From: Nilaparvata lugens
Taxonomy: Eukaryota > Arthropoda > Insecta > Hemiptera > Delphacidae
Length of the DNA stretch: 64,000 bases
Direction: 5' to 3'
NCBI RefSeq assembly: GCF_014356525.2
Contig: NC_052506.1
Coordinates: 35,307,564 to 35,371,563 of the forward strand
Shown: one piece after another, positions 20,941 through 32,300 of the stretch
Numbering within the stretch: position 1 is the first letter of the stretch
Layout: each line of letters starts with the position of its first letter
The notes under the pieces: generated by a model
Seen by the model: only the letters and a program-made list of their open reading frames with translations
Told to the model about the DNA's origin: nothing
Databases searched by the model: none
Made by a program: the position numbers and the translations under genes

Positions 20941-22619
20941 CCATGCTCATCGTTTTAATTAATATATTAGGCAGTATTTTCTTGTTCAGTCCACAGTGAA
21001 AATAAGAGTAGACTTTTCTTTTGCATAATGTACTTAATTTCAAACAACAAAATATTAATGAGAGGCGATAGGAATAAAAAATGTAAGTATTCTAATGAAA
21101 TTTAAATTGCCGTTAACTTCACAACCCCTATAGTAATCCCTCACTAATGAAATCTTTGGGTTTGTGTTAAGTAAATCAGCTTATTTTTTGTCTTGCAAAT
21201 GAAATAAGAATTCATATTTAATCACTCGTGATGGCTGTGGTCTACAAATTATTCACGCTAATCGAGCCTCTTTGCTTTTCTGTCTTCTATTCTCAAAATA
21301 TGACGGCGAAAAAGTTTCCTATTTTCAAGAGTATAGGGTACCGGTACCTAATAAACTTTACTTGCACACAGAGAAAATGTCTAAATATTGTAAAAGGCTC
21401 ATACGTTCTTTCTCCTCAACACGATACTTATTTACATTCCACGATATTTTTGTAAGAATAATTAATTTTATTAGCAGAATCGCAGCATTATTAATAGAAG
21501 TGGATAATTTATTATACGGCGGTAGGCCTACTCACGTATATCCTGCTCCTACAGTAATCATAGTATTTTCCAACTTGATCGACTAAATCTGATTCATCCA
21601 GGGTCAAGATGAAACCAGTCACTTTCGTCAACTGTTGCTATCATGATATCAAATTAATAAAATTTGACTCATTCAGGGTCAAAAGCATACTAAGAATTTG
21701 ATTTTGTGAAAATTCCAATTCACAATCATCATCATCACTTGATGATAACTGATAAACCGATAAGCACTTGAACAGCCCCTTCTTGAGGTAGATATCCTAC
21801 CATCATACTTTAATTATGTTATTATTGTAATTTCTAAATTTCAAGTAAGAATTAGTAGTTTCTCATCTCAATACGAATAAGTGTTTAAATGGATTTTAAC
21901 TCTTCAATGTTGTTTTCCATCACGAATTGCTTATTATTAAATCACTTTTTGCTTTTTGAAAAAACGACTAGCAGTCAGATATTTTACAATAAATGAAAAA
22001 ATCACTCACTGGACAACGAGATCTTTCGGCAGTTCCGCCATCTTCTTGGTTGTACTCATAGACAAGTAGAAGGATAGGATGGTAATTTATAGTGTGCTGT
22101 TGGTGTCTATTGGATTAGTGTCTGTTGGTGTCTATTGGGTTTATTGTGGCTAAGAAGGTAATCAAAGAGGATGTGGGATTTGAAGTTGGTTTGTTCATTT
22201 AATATACATTGTCTATTGCTTTTAAATTGGGTGTATATTTCAAATTGTTCTATTGTGTCTAATTCTGGTCCTTTGTTTTTTATGTGTATGATTTGTAGAT
22301 CAGTATTTATGTTTGTGTGTTTGTGATTTTCTTGAATTAGGTGGTTGGCGAATGCAGATTCTGTTTTTGTTTTTAGTCCCTGAATATGTTCCTTGTATCT
22401 TTGATTGAAAGAACGGCCTGTCTGTCCGATATAGAATTTATCACATTCAGAGCATTTTAGCTGGTATACTCCTGGGAGTTTGAGTTTTTTGTTGTCTTGA
22501 ATTTTTTCTCTTTTATTGATATGCTTGTAGATTTTATTTTTTGTTCTAAATGCTACTTTATACCCAGATTTTCGAAACATACTTCCTATTCTGTTGGATT
22601 TGTTATATTGTGTCTAATT
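20941..22619 (-). mobile_element. Penelope-like element 3' unit, tandem copy 1 (1.68 kb)
   Basis: It starts ccatgctcatcgttttaatt and is followed directly by a second unit starting with the same words at 22620, a period of 1679. On the - strand it contains the GIY-YIG endonuclease end of a Penelope-like element and about 1.1 kb of 3' sequence. The reverse transcriptase is absent, so each unit is 5'-truncated. Head-to-tail partial copies (pseudo-LTRs) are a known feature of Penelope-like elements. Confidence 0.88.
22107..22580 (-). CDS. GIY-YIG endonuclease domain of Penelope-like element, copy 1
   Basis: The 157-codon frame begins MFRKSGYKVAFRTKNKIYKH. The GIY-YIG signature is GVY (37-39) ... 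FYIGQTGRSF (YIG 50-52), followed by NQRYKEHI. A CxxC pair (KCSEC) lies between the two halves, as in Penelope-like elements, where a zinc-binding insert sits in the nuclease. In the complete family this domain follows a reverse transcriptase and makes the priming nick. Here the RT is missing, so the frame is a truncated polyprotein tail rather than a full enzyme. The ATG at 22580 is internal to the original reading frame. Confidence 0.88.
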   Translation of the reverse strand: MFRKSGYKVAFRTKNKIYKHINKREKIQDNKKLKLPGVYQLKCSECDKFYIGQTGRSFNQRYKEHIQGLKTKTESAFANHLIQENHKHTNINTDLQIIHIKNKGPELDTIEQFEIYTQFKSNRQCILNEQTNFKSHILFDYLLSHNKPNRHQQTLIQ

Positions 22620-24299
22620 CCATGCTCATCGTTTTAATTAATATATTAGGCAGTATTTTCTTGTTCAGTCCACAGTGAAAATAAGAGTAGACTTTTCTTT
22701 TGCATAATGTACTTAATTTCGAACAACAAAATATTAATGAGAGGCGATAGGAATAAAAAATGTAAGTATTCTAATGAAATTTAAATTGCCGTTAACTTCA
22801 CAACCCCTATAGTAATCCCTCACTAATGAAATCTTTGGGTTTGTGTTTAGTAAATCAGCTTATTTTTTGTCTTGCAAATGAAATAAGAATTCATATTTAA
22901 TCACTCGTGATGGCTGTGGTCTACAAATTATTCACGCTAATCGAGCCTCTTTGCTTTTCTGTCTTCTATTCTCAAAATATGACGGCGAAAAAGTTTCCTA
23001 TTTTCAAGTATAGGGTACCGGTACCTAATAAACTTTACTTGCACACAGAAAAAATGTCTAAATATTGTAAAAGGCTCATACGTTCTTTCTCCTCAACACG
23101 ATACTTATTTACATTCCACGATATTTTTGTAAGAATAATTAATTTCATTAGCAGAATCGCAGCTTTATTAATAGAAGTGGATAATTTATTATACGGCGGT
23201 AGGCCTACTCACGTATATCCTGCTCCTACAGTTATCATAGTATTTTCCAACTTGATCGACTAAATCTGATTCATCCAGGGTCAAGATGAAACCAGTCACT
23301 TTCGTCAACTGTTGCTATCATGATATCAAATTAATAAAATTTGACTCATTCAGGGTCAAAAGCATACTAAGAATTTGATTTTGTGAAAATTCCAATTCAC
23401 AATCATCATCATCATCACTTGATGATAACTGATAAACCGATAAGCACTTGAACAGCCCCTTCTTGAGGTAGATAGCCTACCATCATACTTTAATTATGTT
23501 ATTATTGTAATTTCTAAATTTCAAGTAAGAATTAGTAGTTTCTCATCTCAATACGAATAAGTGTTTAAATGGATTTTAACTCTTCAATGTTGTTTTCCAT
23601 CACGAACTGCTTATTATTAAATCACTTTTTGCTTTTAGAAAAAACGACTAGCAGTCAGATATTTTACAATAAATGAAAAAATCACTCACTGGACAACGAG
23701 ATCTTTCGGCAGTTCCGCCATCTTCTTGGTTGTACTCATAGACAAGTAGAAGGATAGGATGGCAATTTATAGTGTGCTGTTGGTGTCTATTGGATTAGTG
23801 TCTATTGGTGTCTATTGGGTTTATTGTGGCTAAGAAGGTAATCAAAGAGGATGTGGGATTTGAAGTTGGTTTGTTCATTTAATATACATTGTCTATTGCT
23901 TTTAAATTGGGTGTATATTTCAAATTGTTCTATTGTGTCTAATTCTGGTCCTTTGTTTTTTATGTGTATGATTTGTAGATCAGTATTTATGTTTGTGTGT
24001 TTGTGATTTTCTTGAATTAGGTGGTTGGCGAATGCAGATTCTGTTTTTGTTTTTAGTCCCTGAATATGTTCCTTGTATCTTTGATTGAAAGAACGGCCTG
24101 TCTGTCCGATATAGAATTTATCACATTCAGAGCATTTTAGCTTGTATACTCCTGGGAGTTTGAGTTTTTTGTTGTCTTGAATTTTTTCTCTTTTATTGAT
24201 TTGCTTGTAGATTTTATTTTTTGTTCTAAATGCTACTTTATACCCAGATTTTCGAAACATACTTCCTATTCTGTTGGATTTGTTATATTGTGTCTAATT
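22620..24299 (-). mobile_element. Penelope-like element 3' unit, tandem copy 2
   Basis: Nearly identical to copy 1 by eye, with scattered substitutions and a few small indels. One is a missing 2 bp near 23007 relative to 21330, and another is one extra atc unit near 23410. The unit ends ttgttatattgtgtctaatt, the same words that end copy 1. After this end, copy 2 runs into a partial third unit instead of another full one. Confidence 0.88.
23802..24260 (-). CDS. GIY-YIG endonuclease domain of Penelope-like element, copy 2
   Basis: The 152-codon frame differs from copy 1 by a few residues (QINKREK for HINKREK; GVYKLKC for GVYQLKC) and by a shorter C-terminus caused by a substitution that creates an earlier stop. 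The GVY, YIG and CxxC motifs are intact. Both copies keep an open frame, which points to a recent duplication rather than long independent decay. Confidence 0.86.
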   Translation of the reverse strand: MFRKSGYKVAFRTKNKIYKQINKREKIQDNKKLKLPGVYKLKCSECDKFYIGQTGRSFNQRYKEHIQGLKTKTESAFANHLIQENHKHTNINTDLQIIHIKNKGPELDTIEQFEIYTQFKSNRQCILNEQTNFKSHILFDYLLSHNKPNRHQ

Positions 24300-24345
24300 C
24301 TGGTCCTTTGTTTTTTATGTGTATGATTTGTAGATCAGTATTTAT
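24286..24345 (-). repeat. 60-bp partial third Penelope unit
   Basis: attgtgtctaattctggtcc...cagtatttatg repeats an internal segment of the unit (about 22250-22309 and 23929-23988). It is joined at the shared words attgtgtctaatt. Beyond it the sequence gattttaact is non-element DNA, although similar words also occur inside the unit at about 21892. Confidence 0.75.
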
Positions 24346-24730
24346 GGATTTTAACTGTCATTTAATATGGATTGACCATCTACCAAAATATATCGCATTC
24401 ATATGAATTCGGATTTTTATATTTTGTAACAACAAACTTATATCGTCATTTGAGTAGGAAAAAATGGTTTTGACAGTATCATCAAAAGAATGTTACATTT
24501 TTTTGAGATATTTAATAGTGAACACTAAATGCCCTAAAATATAAGTTAATATATATATAAATGTAGAATGTAGCCGATAATGTATGATAGATGAGATCTA
24601 TTATAGTATGATGCAATGGTTTATAGGCTATATTATGAATTCGATTAATACATAATATTATGAAGAATGTATGATAGTAAATGTACGGCGATGTTGTTGC
24701 ATGTTATCTTGTCTGGAAGGAGCTTACAGC
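24346..24730. other. Non-coding stretch
   Basis: AT-rich with short palindromic tatatata and tatatgaat patches. No gene is seen. Confidence 0.45.
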
Positions 24731-24763
24731 TTTACCACCACACATCCCCCCCTCCGGCCATGT

Positions 24764-24771
24764 TGACGTCA
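24764..24771. promoter_or_regulatory. Perfect CRE palindrome TGACGTCA
   Basis: The 8-bp CREB/ATF full site lies in a GC-richer island (about 24735-24930) within otherwise AT-rich DNA, upstream of a segment that ends in a good splice donor. It fits a proximal promoter. A lone 8-mer can occur by chance, so weight comes from the context. Confidence 0.5.
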
Positions 24772-24799
24772 CCTACCACCACTGGGTGATCGCTGGAGC

Positions 24800-25119
24800 C
24801 AGCCAGCAGCCAGGTGGGCGAAGGTGAGTGAAATTGGCCAGCCAGAGAGACAGGCCAGTCTTCTCCAGTGCGTAGTCGAGACAAGGCAGTGTGCCGTCGC
24901 CGTCCAATAATAATACAGTACAACAGCCAGCGAAAGAGAGAGTTCCTTTCACGCGAGTTGCTATAGTGGCCGAGTTATTGTGAATAATAATTATAATTAT
25001 TGTTGTGGTTGCTGTCCAGCATGGAGAATGTCGCTGGAAAAGTGGTGACCGCCGTGCAATTGTAGCAGCTGGTCTGTGCCTGCCGAAAATCCCTCGCATA
25101 ATTGCCTACCGCCGATAAC
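24800..25119 (+). promoter_or_regulatory. Probable promoter and 5' untranslated first exon
   Basis: The segment is GC-rich compared with its flanks, follows a CRE, and ends at a canonical donor (ccgataac|gtgagtata, 25120). It contains one ATG in fair context at 25021 that opens a 15-codon frame (MENVAGKVVTAVQL, stop at 25063-25065), so it would act as a short upstream ORF. No long coding frame crosses the donor. The transcription start is not resolved. It may serve the gene whose first coding exon is at 48794 on the same strand, which is inference only. Confidence 0.45.
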
Positions 25120-25911
25120 GTGAGTATAAAATCTGCAATAATGGTCTTATGGGAAAATTGAGAATTCAGATGTATCCTTTGTAATTTTTCTGTACAGTGT
25201 ACATCCTGCATATTTCAATTACCGAAAACATGCAACGCTTCTCTTTTTTTTTACTGGAGAGACAATAAATTTATTCAAATCAAACTTACCATAAATATTA
25301 TATTTTGTATATGACTATCATACTGTATAACAAAGCATACTTCAACTATAAGTACCTTCATATCATTTCTGACCCCTCCCCCCCAATTCTCAAAAATTCA
25401 GCTTCTACCCCTTCTACAAACAGTGAATCCGAAAGGGGCCGTTGGTAGTCATTTAAAACACACGACCTATTTTTGGGACCCCCCCCCCAAGAATTTTACT
25501 CCAGCTCTACAATATGGTTTTCGTTGGAGAAACAAAAAATACATCTGTAACTTCTACTTTTCCATAACTCTGCATATCCCATACTGTATAGGATATTCAT
25601 CAACAGTGAATTACAAATTCCTATTCGCTCACATCTCTCATGTACCGTATTATATTTATCTTGTATTTATCATGTTACAGTATGAAATGTATTTGTACTC
25701 ATTCATTGTTTGATGAAATAGAAACATTCTACAGTTCTCCAGTCTTTGCAGTTGTAAAATCCCCAAGTTCTATAAAAACTTATGTGTGGACATCGTGCAG
25801 CGAAAAGCAATTCATTCATTTCATTAGAACTGAAAATATCTTTACTACTTGTTCCTTTACATGCAATTGTTTCTATTGAGGATTTCTTCGAAGGATAGAC
25901 TTGTTTCTATA
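25120..25911. other. Intron-like stretch
   Basis: AT-rich with poly-C runs near 25376-25384 and 25480-25488. Open frames at 25423-25713 and 25640-25879 have no recognisable domain. Confidence 0.45.
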
Positions 25912-25948
25912 TTGAGGATTGGATTGAAGTGAAAGTGCTCCTATACTC
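25912..25948. repeat. 37-bp direct repeat, left copy
   Basis: ttgaggattggattgaagtg followed by aaagtgctcctatactc is identical at 29327-29363. The 3378 bp between the two copies look inserted. Host sequence appears to resume at 29364 (gtagtatagg), completing a small palindrome ctatactcgtagtatag. Confidence 0.85.
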
Positions 25949-26030
25949 AGGCACGGCCCTAGGGACTTTGCCGCCCTGGGCGAGATCGGCAACCGCCGCC
26001 CCCCTCTCAAGTATCCCGTCTAATTGTTAA
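25948..26030 (+). mobile_element. hAT-like left terminus (fragment)
   Basis: caggcacggccctagggact, gccgccctgggcgag and ccgccgcccccc resemble the cag-ggccgcc ends of the hAT-type element at 32695-34255. No matching right terminus is found nearby, so this is one end only. Confidence 0.45.
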
Positions 26031-26300
26031 TCCCGGGTTCCACCCCTTCCTTGAGGGATCGCCCAACTTTACTATTGTGTCTCTGCTCTAATGCGATCGC
26101 GCCATTCGCACCACAGAGTCTCAGGAAACTCTAAATAATTAAAGCCGACTAAAAATTTACCTTAGGTTATCAGCTGTTCAAGTTACAATTTATTGACATT
26201 TAAACAAATATTTGATAAATATAAATATTGGGGAACAGTAACACAAAATATCTGATTAAACTATTTTTATGTTCGAAACAGGTACACATGAAGATAACAG

Positions 26301-26922
26301 GCTGTGCAAAGGCTAAAAATAAACTTTCTACTGGTGATATTTTTCAAAGTTTTTCGATTTGTGTATTATCAAGCTATCAAAATGAAAAAGTTCTTTTAGG
26401 AAAACATTTTTTTCCAATCATTACTTTTCAAGACATAAGTGCCCAAAGTTTAAATTTTTGGGACAGAACATTTCAAATTCGGTATGAGATAAATCAATGA
26501 AACTCAAAGGAAGTCTTCATGGATGATTGAATAAAACAAAAATTTTCTGAAAATATCTGATTTAAAGAAAGTTATTCAATTTACTAAAAATTACCAAAAA
26601 AAACGTTTAGTTGAGTTATTTTTTGTCATTTTTGGTAAATTGAATCTCTTAAAAAAATGATATTTTCAGAAAATTTCTGTTTATTCAATCAACAATACCA
26701 TGAAGAATTTATCCTTTGAATATCATAATTTTATCTCTTACTGAATTTGAAATGCTCTGTCCCAAAAATTTAAACTTTAGGCGCTCATATCTCAAAAAGT
26801 AATGATCGGGGAAAAATGTTATCCTGAGAAACCTTTTTCATTTTGATAGCTTGATAATACACAAATCGAAAAACTTTGAAAAATATCACCAGTGGAAAGT
26901 ATATTTTTAGCCTTTGCACAGC
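26301..26922. mobile_element. 622-bp foldback (inverted arms of ~280 bp)
   Basis: The left arm from gctgtgcaaaggctaaaaat to ...attcaatttac (26587) is the reverse complement, roughly 85% by eye, of the right arm from about 26634 to 26922 (ending agcctttgcacagc). The loop is about 45 bp. Open frames such as 26228-26500 cover one arm and are not genes. If transcribed it would form a long hairpin RNA, a potential siRNA source. Confidence 0.85.
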
Positions 26923-28989
26923 ATTAAGACGTAGACTGCAAGAGAGTCTTAGGTCTAATTAACTTGCTAAGTAATTAAAACTAAAATTTCTACAACACAT
27001 TAAATTTGCTTAACACACCTGTTTAATTAAGTAGAACTCGTCTGACTTTTGCATGGGAGAATTCCTTCACCAATTCTTCAAGATCTAGGGACTGAGCTAC
27101 TTTATGTTCGCTAGACCACTCAGACTTCCTTGGACATTGTTGATCTTGGAAAAGTCTTAATATTAGCTTCTCAATTAGAAGTTTGGAAAAGCTTCTTATA
27201 CAATTTTACTATTCACATTTATTATTATGAATTTATTGTTTATGTTGTGCCGGGCACTCTCTTTAATTCAGGCCTTTTCCCAAGTTATAATAGTAAATTT
27301 AATACGCAATAGACTAGAGCCATTATTGTAAGTGAGTTAGCGAAATAAATTATTTTCTCTCTCTATTATGAACGGCCATGACTTCGAGTTTCCCATGATA
27401 GATATTTAAAAATTGTGGCTCCGAGTCGTCGAGGAATGTAGATTATGGAATTATCTCTAAAACTTAGCCTTCTTGTCGCGACATAAAGTGCGATAAGTTG
27501 GAAAACAGCAAGCATTGAAATTATAACAAACTACCGATTTTGCAGTTACTATTTGGTCCAAAGGCTCTAGAAGCCACGCGACGATTGGTCAAATTGATTC
27601 CATTCGCCCAATAGGAGACCTGTTTCTAAATACAGTAGTGGGGATTCCCCAGTCGAGAGACCAGATTACGTTTCGGAGGACACTTTGCTAGGAGCACTAC
27701 GAGAGTAAAGATGTAGTCATTATGTTTCGCCCTTTTTGGGCAAGTTTATGAGTTTATATCATTTTTAGTTAATGTAGGATCTAGTTTTATTTTTTATTAA
27801 TGTTTAAATTTACTAGTAGTGCCATGTCCTGAAAGGTTTAATTGTGTTTCTTCATCATGTACGAATAATTGTTTCTTCAAATAACCGCTAAGGTACGTAA
27901 AATAAGGTTAAAATATAATTTAGGGAATTTAATTGATTGAAACTTCCATAAGAGTATTGAATTAATTAAGCCTGTTATTTTTAAGTTAATAATATGATTG
28001 AGAATAATCCTTTTGATTTTATTAGTGATGGAAGATAATTATAAATTTTTTTTCTACAGAAGTATAGAAAGTTTTCAGTTACGTTACATTTGAGTTATTG
28101 TTTCTGGAGATATATTATCGTAGAGTATTGCTGAAAGTCAGGAAGATAGCCTTTAAATTGGAATGAAACTTTTAAGAATTGTTCATATTGAGTTTATGAC
28201 ATTTTTTAATTTATATTTTTCAGACTCTGTTTTCTTATGTCATTAAGGCTTTTGAATGATTTAGTAAATTTTTTATGATAGAAATCTTAATAGATGAAGA
28301 AGAAAGTTTTCTTCTCCAGGAAATTAATATTAATGAATGTTCAAATTTTAATACAATTTAAATTATTTTCTATGTGTCTACTAATTTTATTTAATTAAAG
28401 GTAAAAACTATCCACAAGATGAATCTTATAAGGCAAACATTATCTTTCCTTAAAGTGAAATTTTCAATATTTTTTTCTTTTATTGTATTATAAAGTGTCT
28501 TGTTTTATTAGGTGATAAATTCATAATTTCAGTTGATACTAGTTTTTGGACTTGTATTTGTAGGTAAATCAAATCATAAACTCTGGAATGTTCATTTTTA
28601 ATTAAGGTTCTGAGCAGTTTTGGGCGAATGCCCGTTATTTACTCTTGGATTGCGTCCTATAGTTCATAAATAATAAATAAAATAAATGTTGGCTGGCGCA
28701 CAAGTTTCCAACAATACTAGCCGAGCTACTATATGAAAAATTATATTTGATTTCGCAAACCAAACGAAAAATATCATATAAGTTAGCATCATTTCAATTT
28801 GAATTATTTGTGAAGAAAGATCCATTAATTCTGATAAAAAGAATCAGTAGTTTAAAGATAAAAATCTATATAAAATGAGGATTCAAAGAATGAGAGAATT
28901 TAATTAATTGTAATCAATAGATAACTCCTGTTTTAGCTTTTGATGAATTGTAGGAAGAGTTAGAAATTAATGCTGTAATACATTTATTT
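26923..28989. other. Unassigned part of the 25.9-29.3 kb insertion
   Basis: Mostly AT-rich. A moderately GC-rich patch at 27540-27730 (ggtccaaaggctctagaagc; cgtttcggaggacactttgc) could be a promoter or LTR region, but no duplicate copy exists here to show an LTR. No polyprotein is recognised. Confidence 0.35.
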
Positions 28990-28992
28990 ACA

Positions 28993-29138
28993 GCGGTCAT
29001 GTGTGTTCCCAAACCAACTTCTTGTACTACCACCCCTTTGGTTCCGCAATTTATGTAACACCGCTTCAAGACACCCGTTCAGACGACAGGTCTAGGGACG
29101 TAAGAGGACGTCGCCGTCAAGCCAAATTCAACCGGTAA
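28993..29138 (+). other. Short Arg-rich open segment after an acceptor-like site
   Basis: ttatttacag precedes a frame reading SGHVCSQTNFLYYHPFGSAI then YVTPLQDTRSDDRS and RRRQAKFNR, stop at 29136. Its base composition is unlike the flanks. I do not recognise the family. It could be the tail of a retroelement protein or an exon of a mobile-element transcript. Confidence 0.25.
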
Positions 29139-29326
29139 AAGCTCACCGCCAAAAACAAGGTACTGTAACCCCGACGATAAAGCAACGTACAGACCAACGA
29201 AAGTGCAGTGTAGTGAAACAAAGGTTCATTCGAGAATGTCAATCAAAAGTGGGGATTCAAAATTATTATGAAATGGGTTATATGGGTTACTATCGACGAA
29301 ACTTGGGTTCAACGGGCTTTTCTTTC

Positions 29327-29363
29327 TTGAGGATTGGATTGAAGTGAAAGTGCTCCTATACTC
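29327..29363. repeat. 37-bp direct repeat, right copy
   Basis: Identical to 25912-25948; see that entry. It is too long for an ordinary hAT duplication (8 bp). Confidence 0.85.
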
Positions 29364-32300
29364 GTAGTATAGGTAATATCAAAGAAAATATGTTGTAGGT
29401 CCATTCTATTACTATCCTCTTTAGTCATATATTAAAACTTTATAGATTGGAGAACTCCTATGGTCAATATTCAGTAAGATGAAGATGAAAATTGTCCGGT
29501 ATAGTCTACAATAAATAGGTAGGCCTAGTTGTTGATCCTTCTGTTCACCATCCACCTACTTTATTTTCATCTACAATAAGATTTGCGTCAACTTGATAGA
29601 TCTTCATAACTTGAAAAACATATCTATTTTCACGCAAGGAAACAGATTTTTGAACAATCTGAACAATGCATGTACCGTATATGTAGAATCTTTGAACATA
29701 CTATTTCAAGGATGTAAAATTGATGAAACAAGCGAATAATAAAACAAAGAAGAATACAGAATACAGGATTGGTCATTTGATAGATCATATTATCAAGTTT
29801 TTCTATAGAGTAAACATTTAAAAGTATATGCCCATCTCTGTTTAGATGAATGTAATAAGAAACTGAAAATGAGCATGATAAAGGTTTATACAGTTTTGAA
29901 TCTGAAGCTTATTATACCTGTTCTATAACTGTACCTTTATCTTATTCCCATAAAGGTGGAAGAGTGTGTGAGAACTTGATGAAAATACTTCTTGTACGGT
30001 GAAAAAATCATCGAAATGTTTATTATTTCACAGAGGCATTCAAATTCTCATTTGCTTGATTCTGATTATTCTAATACAATTTGTCACCATGATTCACTAT
30101 TGACATTTCCAAGTATTTCCCTGTAGGCTGTAGCCAATCCAAAGAATATTACCGTATCACATTCTATACTCTCTGGGCGAATCAGGGTCTTTAAACTTTG
30201 CCTTTTCTCACCCAAGATAGAAATATTGTTGATTTCTTATGGGATATCAGTTTCTTCCTCGTTTCATAGTCATGGTTTTTCCAAGACTCTTACCTTTTTG
30301 AATGTGAACCCCCACGTGAAGGTGAATGACACTGGATACCATGGCCTCTGGCTGTGGCCATCGACTGTGGTGAGGTGCGAAGGTCCGCCTCCGCAGTTTG
30401 TTATTCATCACATCAAGCTAGTCTCCGTTATTGCATGCACTCTATTGTGGGAGCATCTTCATTTGCCTGTGCTACCGGAGCCATCCGTTTGCTGCAACAC
30501 TAAACAATCAAACTAGATTCAAAATAACTTTATATTATTTTTGTAAAAAAATCATTACATTCTCTCCCATAATGGGAAATTTGAAATTAATATTTTTAAA
30601 TATTATTTTATATGAGTAATCTGTGACGCAATTTTTCTATTTTATTATTTATGATTCTAAGCTGACCAATATAATATCAGTGATAGTCGGCCTTTGTATT
30701 ATTTTTGTGAGAATGGAATCTACTTCTCCAAAAAAGTTGTTTTTATTAAAAAATGAATAATAAATAACTAACATCTAGGCTATTATATTTAATACATATT
30801 ATATTTATCTCTTCATGGATGAATGTAACACTATGTAACGTTTTTTGTGAGAAGTATTTTTTCAATTTTTAAAAAGTCCTTAATAGGCTACAGGAATAGA
30901 GTTCTAAAATTCATAAGAATTCTCTCATTTTCCAATTTGCAATTCTCTATTATCCAATTCCTTGTAATCACACAGTAAAGAAAACCCTGTAATTAAATTC
31001 CTTTCTCCATTGAAAACTGTGGTAAATTTCAATTCTCCTTTAGAGTAAAATAAATCATTTGACAGGAACGTCCCTCTCAACGGGCTTTCCTGATGGACAG
31101 GAATTTGCCCTCCCTCTCTTCCAATAATTATAGAATAGAAGTCGACGCTAATGTTAATGGTTGACGTCCTTGGGCTCTATACCTGGGAATTTCTAGGTAT
31201 CATATCTAGAATTTTAGAATCCAATATCAACGTACATATTCTATTATATACGGTAATAGAAAATGACGAACAATCAGAATACGTATCCAATGTTATTGAA
31301 TAAAGCATTGTTTTTGTGACATTGATTGTTTCTATGATTCACTGTTTAAGTCCACATCAGTTAGGTACCGTACCTCATCAATGATGGCCACAATGTTCTC
31401 ATAATATGAAGGTAAAAACTTCAACTTACCGCTACCCCACTTTACTACTTATTCCTTATTGTGTTATTGATATTTTATATTATGAGGAACAAACGCCAAT
31501 TTTTCTTAATCAAATACAATAATATTTTATTAGAAATATTCTCACAAAAACTTATGAGATGTAATAATGGAAATCGAAGTTATCGTAACATCCTTAACAT
31601 TCTATTTGTGTTGACTGAAATTGCAAGTGTTAACCGTATTCTCATTTGAAGAAATGGTCATCAACGAAAGTCACAGAATCTTTTCGATTGTCAATAACAC
31701 TCCATTAGTGAGAGATATCCTATAATTGTGATCCTATGATTTATGGCAGGTGACTGGCGCCTCTTGTTTGAAATAGATATATGTGAATGTCATTTAATCA
31801 GTCATCGTCTAGCTCGTTAGTGGTTAGTTCATCCTTTTATCGGTTCACTTTATCAACTGTTTCATTCACTCTATTACAGTAGGCCTAGTTCATTGCTCTC
31901 AACATTCCGAAAATATTCTGAAACATGGGAGCAAAATAAACCATAAATTATTATCAACACAGTCTTTGTAGATCAGAGAAGCGAAATCGAGACACATTTG
32001 TAGGAGTCGACTACCTAAGCTACGTTTAATTCCTTGGTAATTTATAATAGATTTCTGTATTATTGTTTGACGTTCTCAAATCTTAGTTATTGGTGATAAT
32101 GAGGAACTTCAGGTTTTGGGACCGACCAATTCTAAATTGAAAGTGAAAATTTTCTCTTTTCCTTTGGAAGAGTTAGATTGCAAGCAACCACAACGTTGGT
32201 CTCAGCCACCTCTTCTTTCTCGCTTTCCTTCTTTTCTTTTTTCCTTTCCTTTACTCAATCGTCGATTTCCCGGCCCACCAGATGAACCTGACAAGGTCAT

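Noticed and set aside
26228..26500. 90-codon frame
   Set aside because: Covers one arm of the 622-bp foldback.
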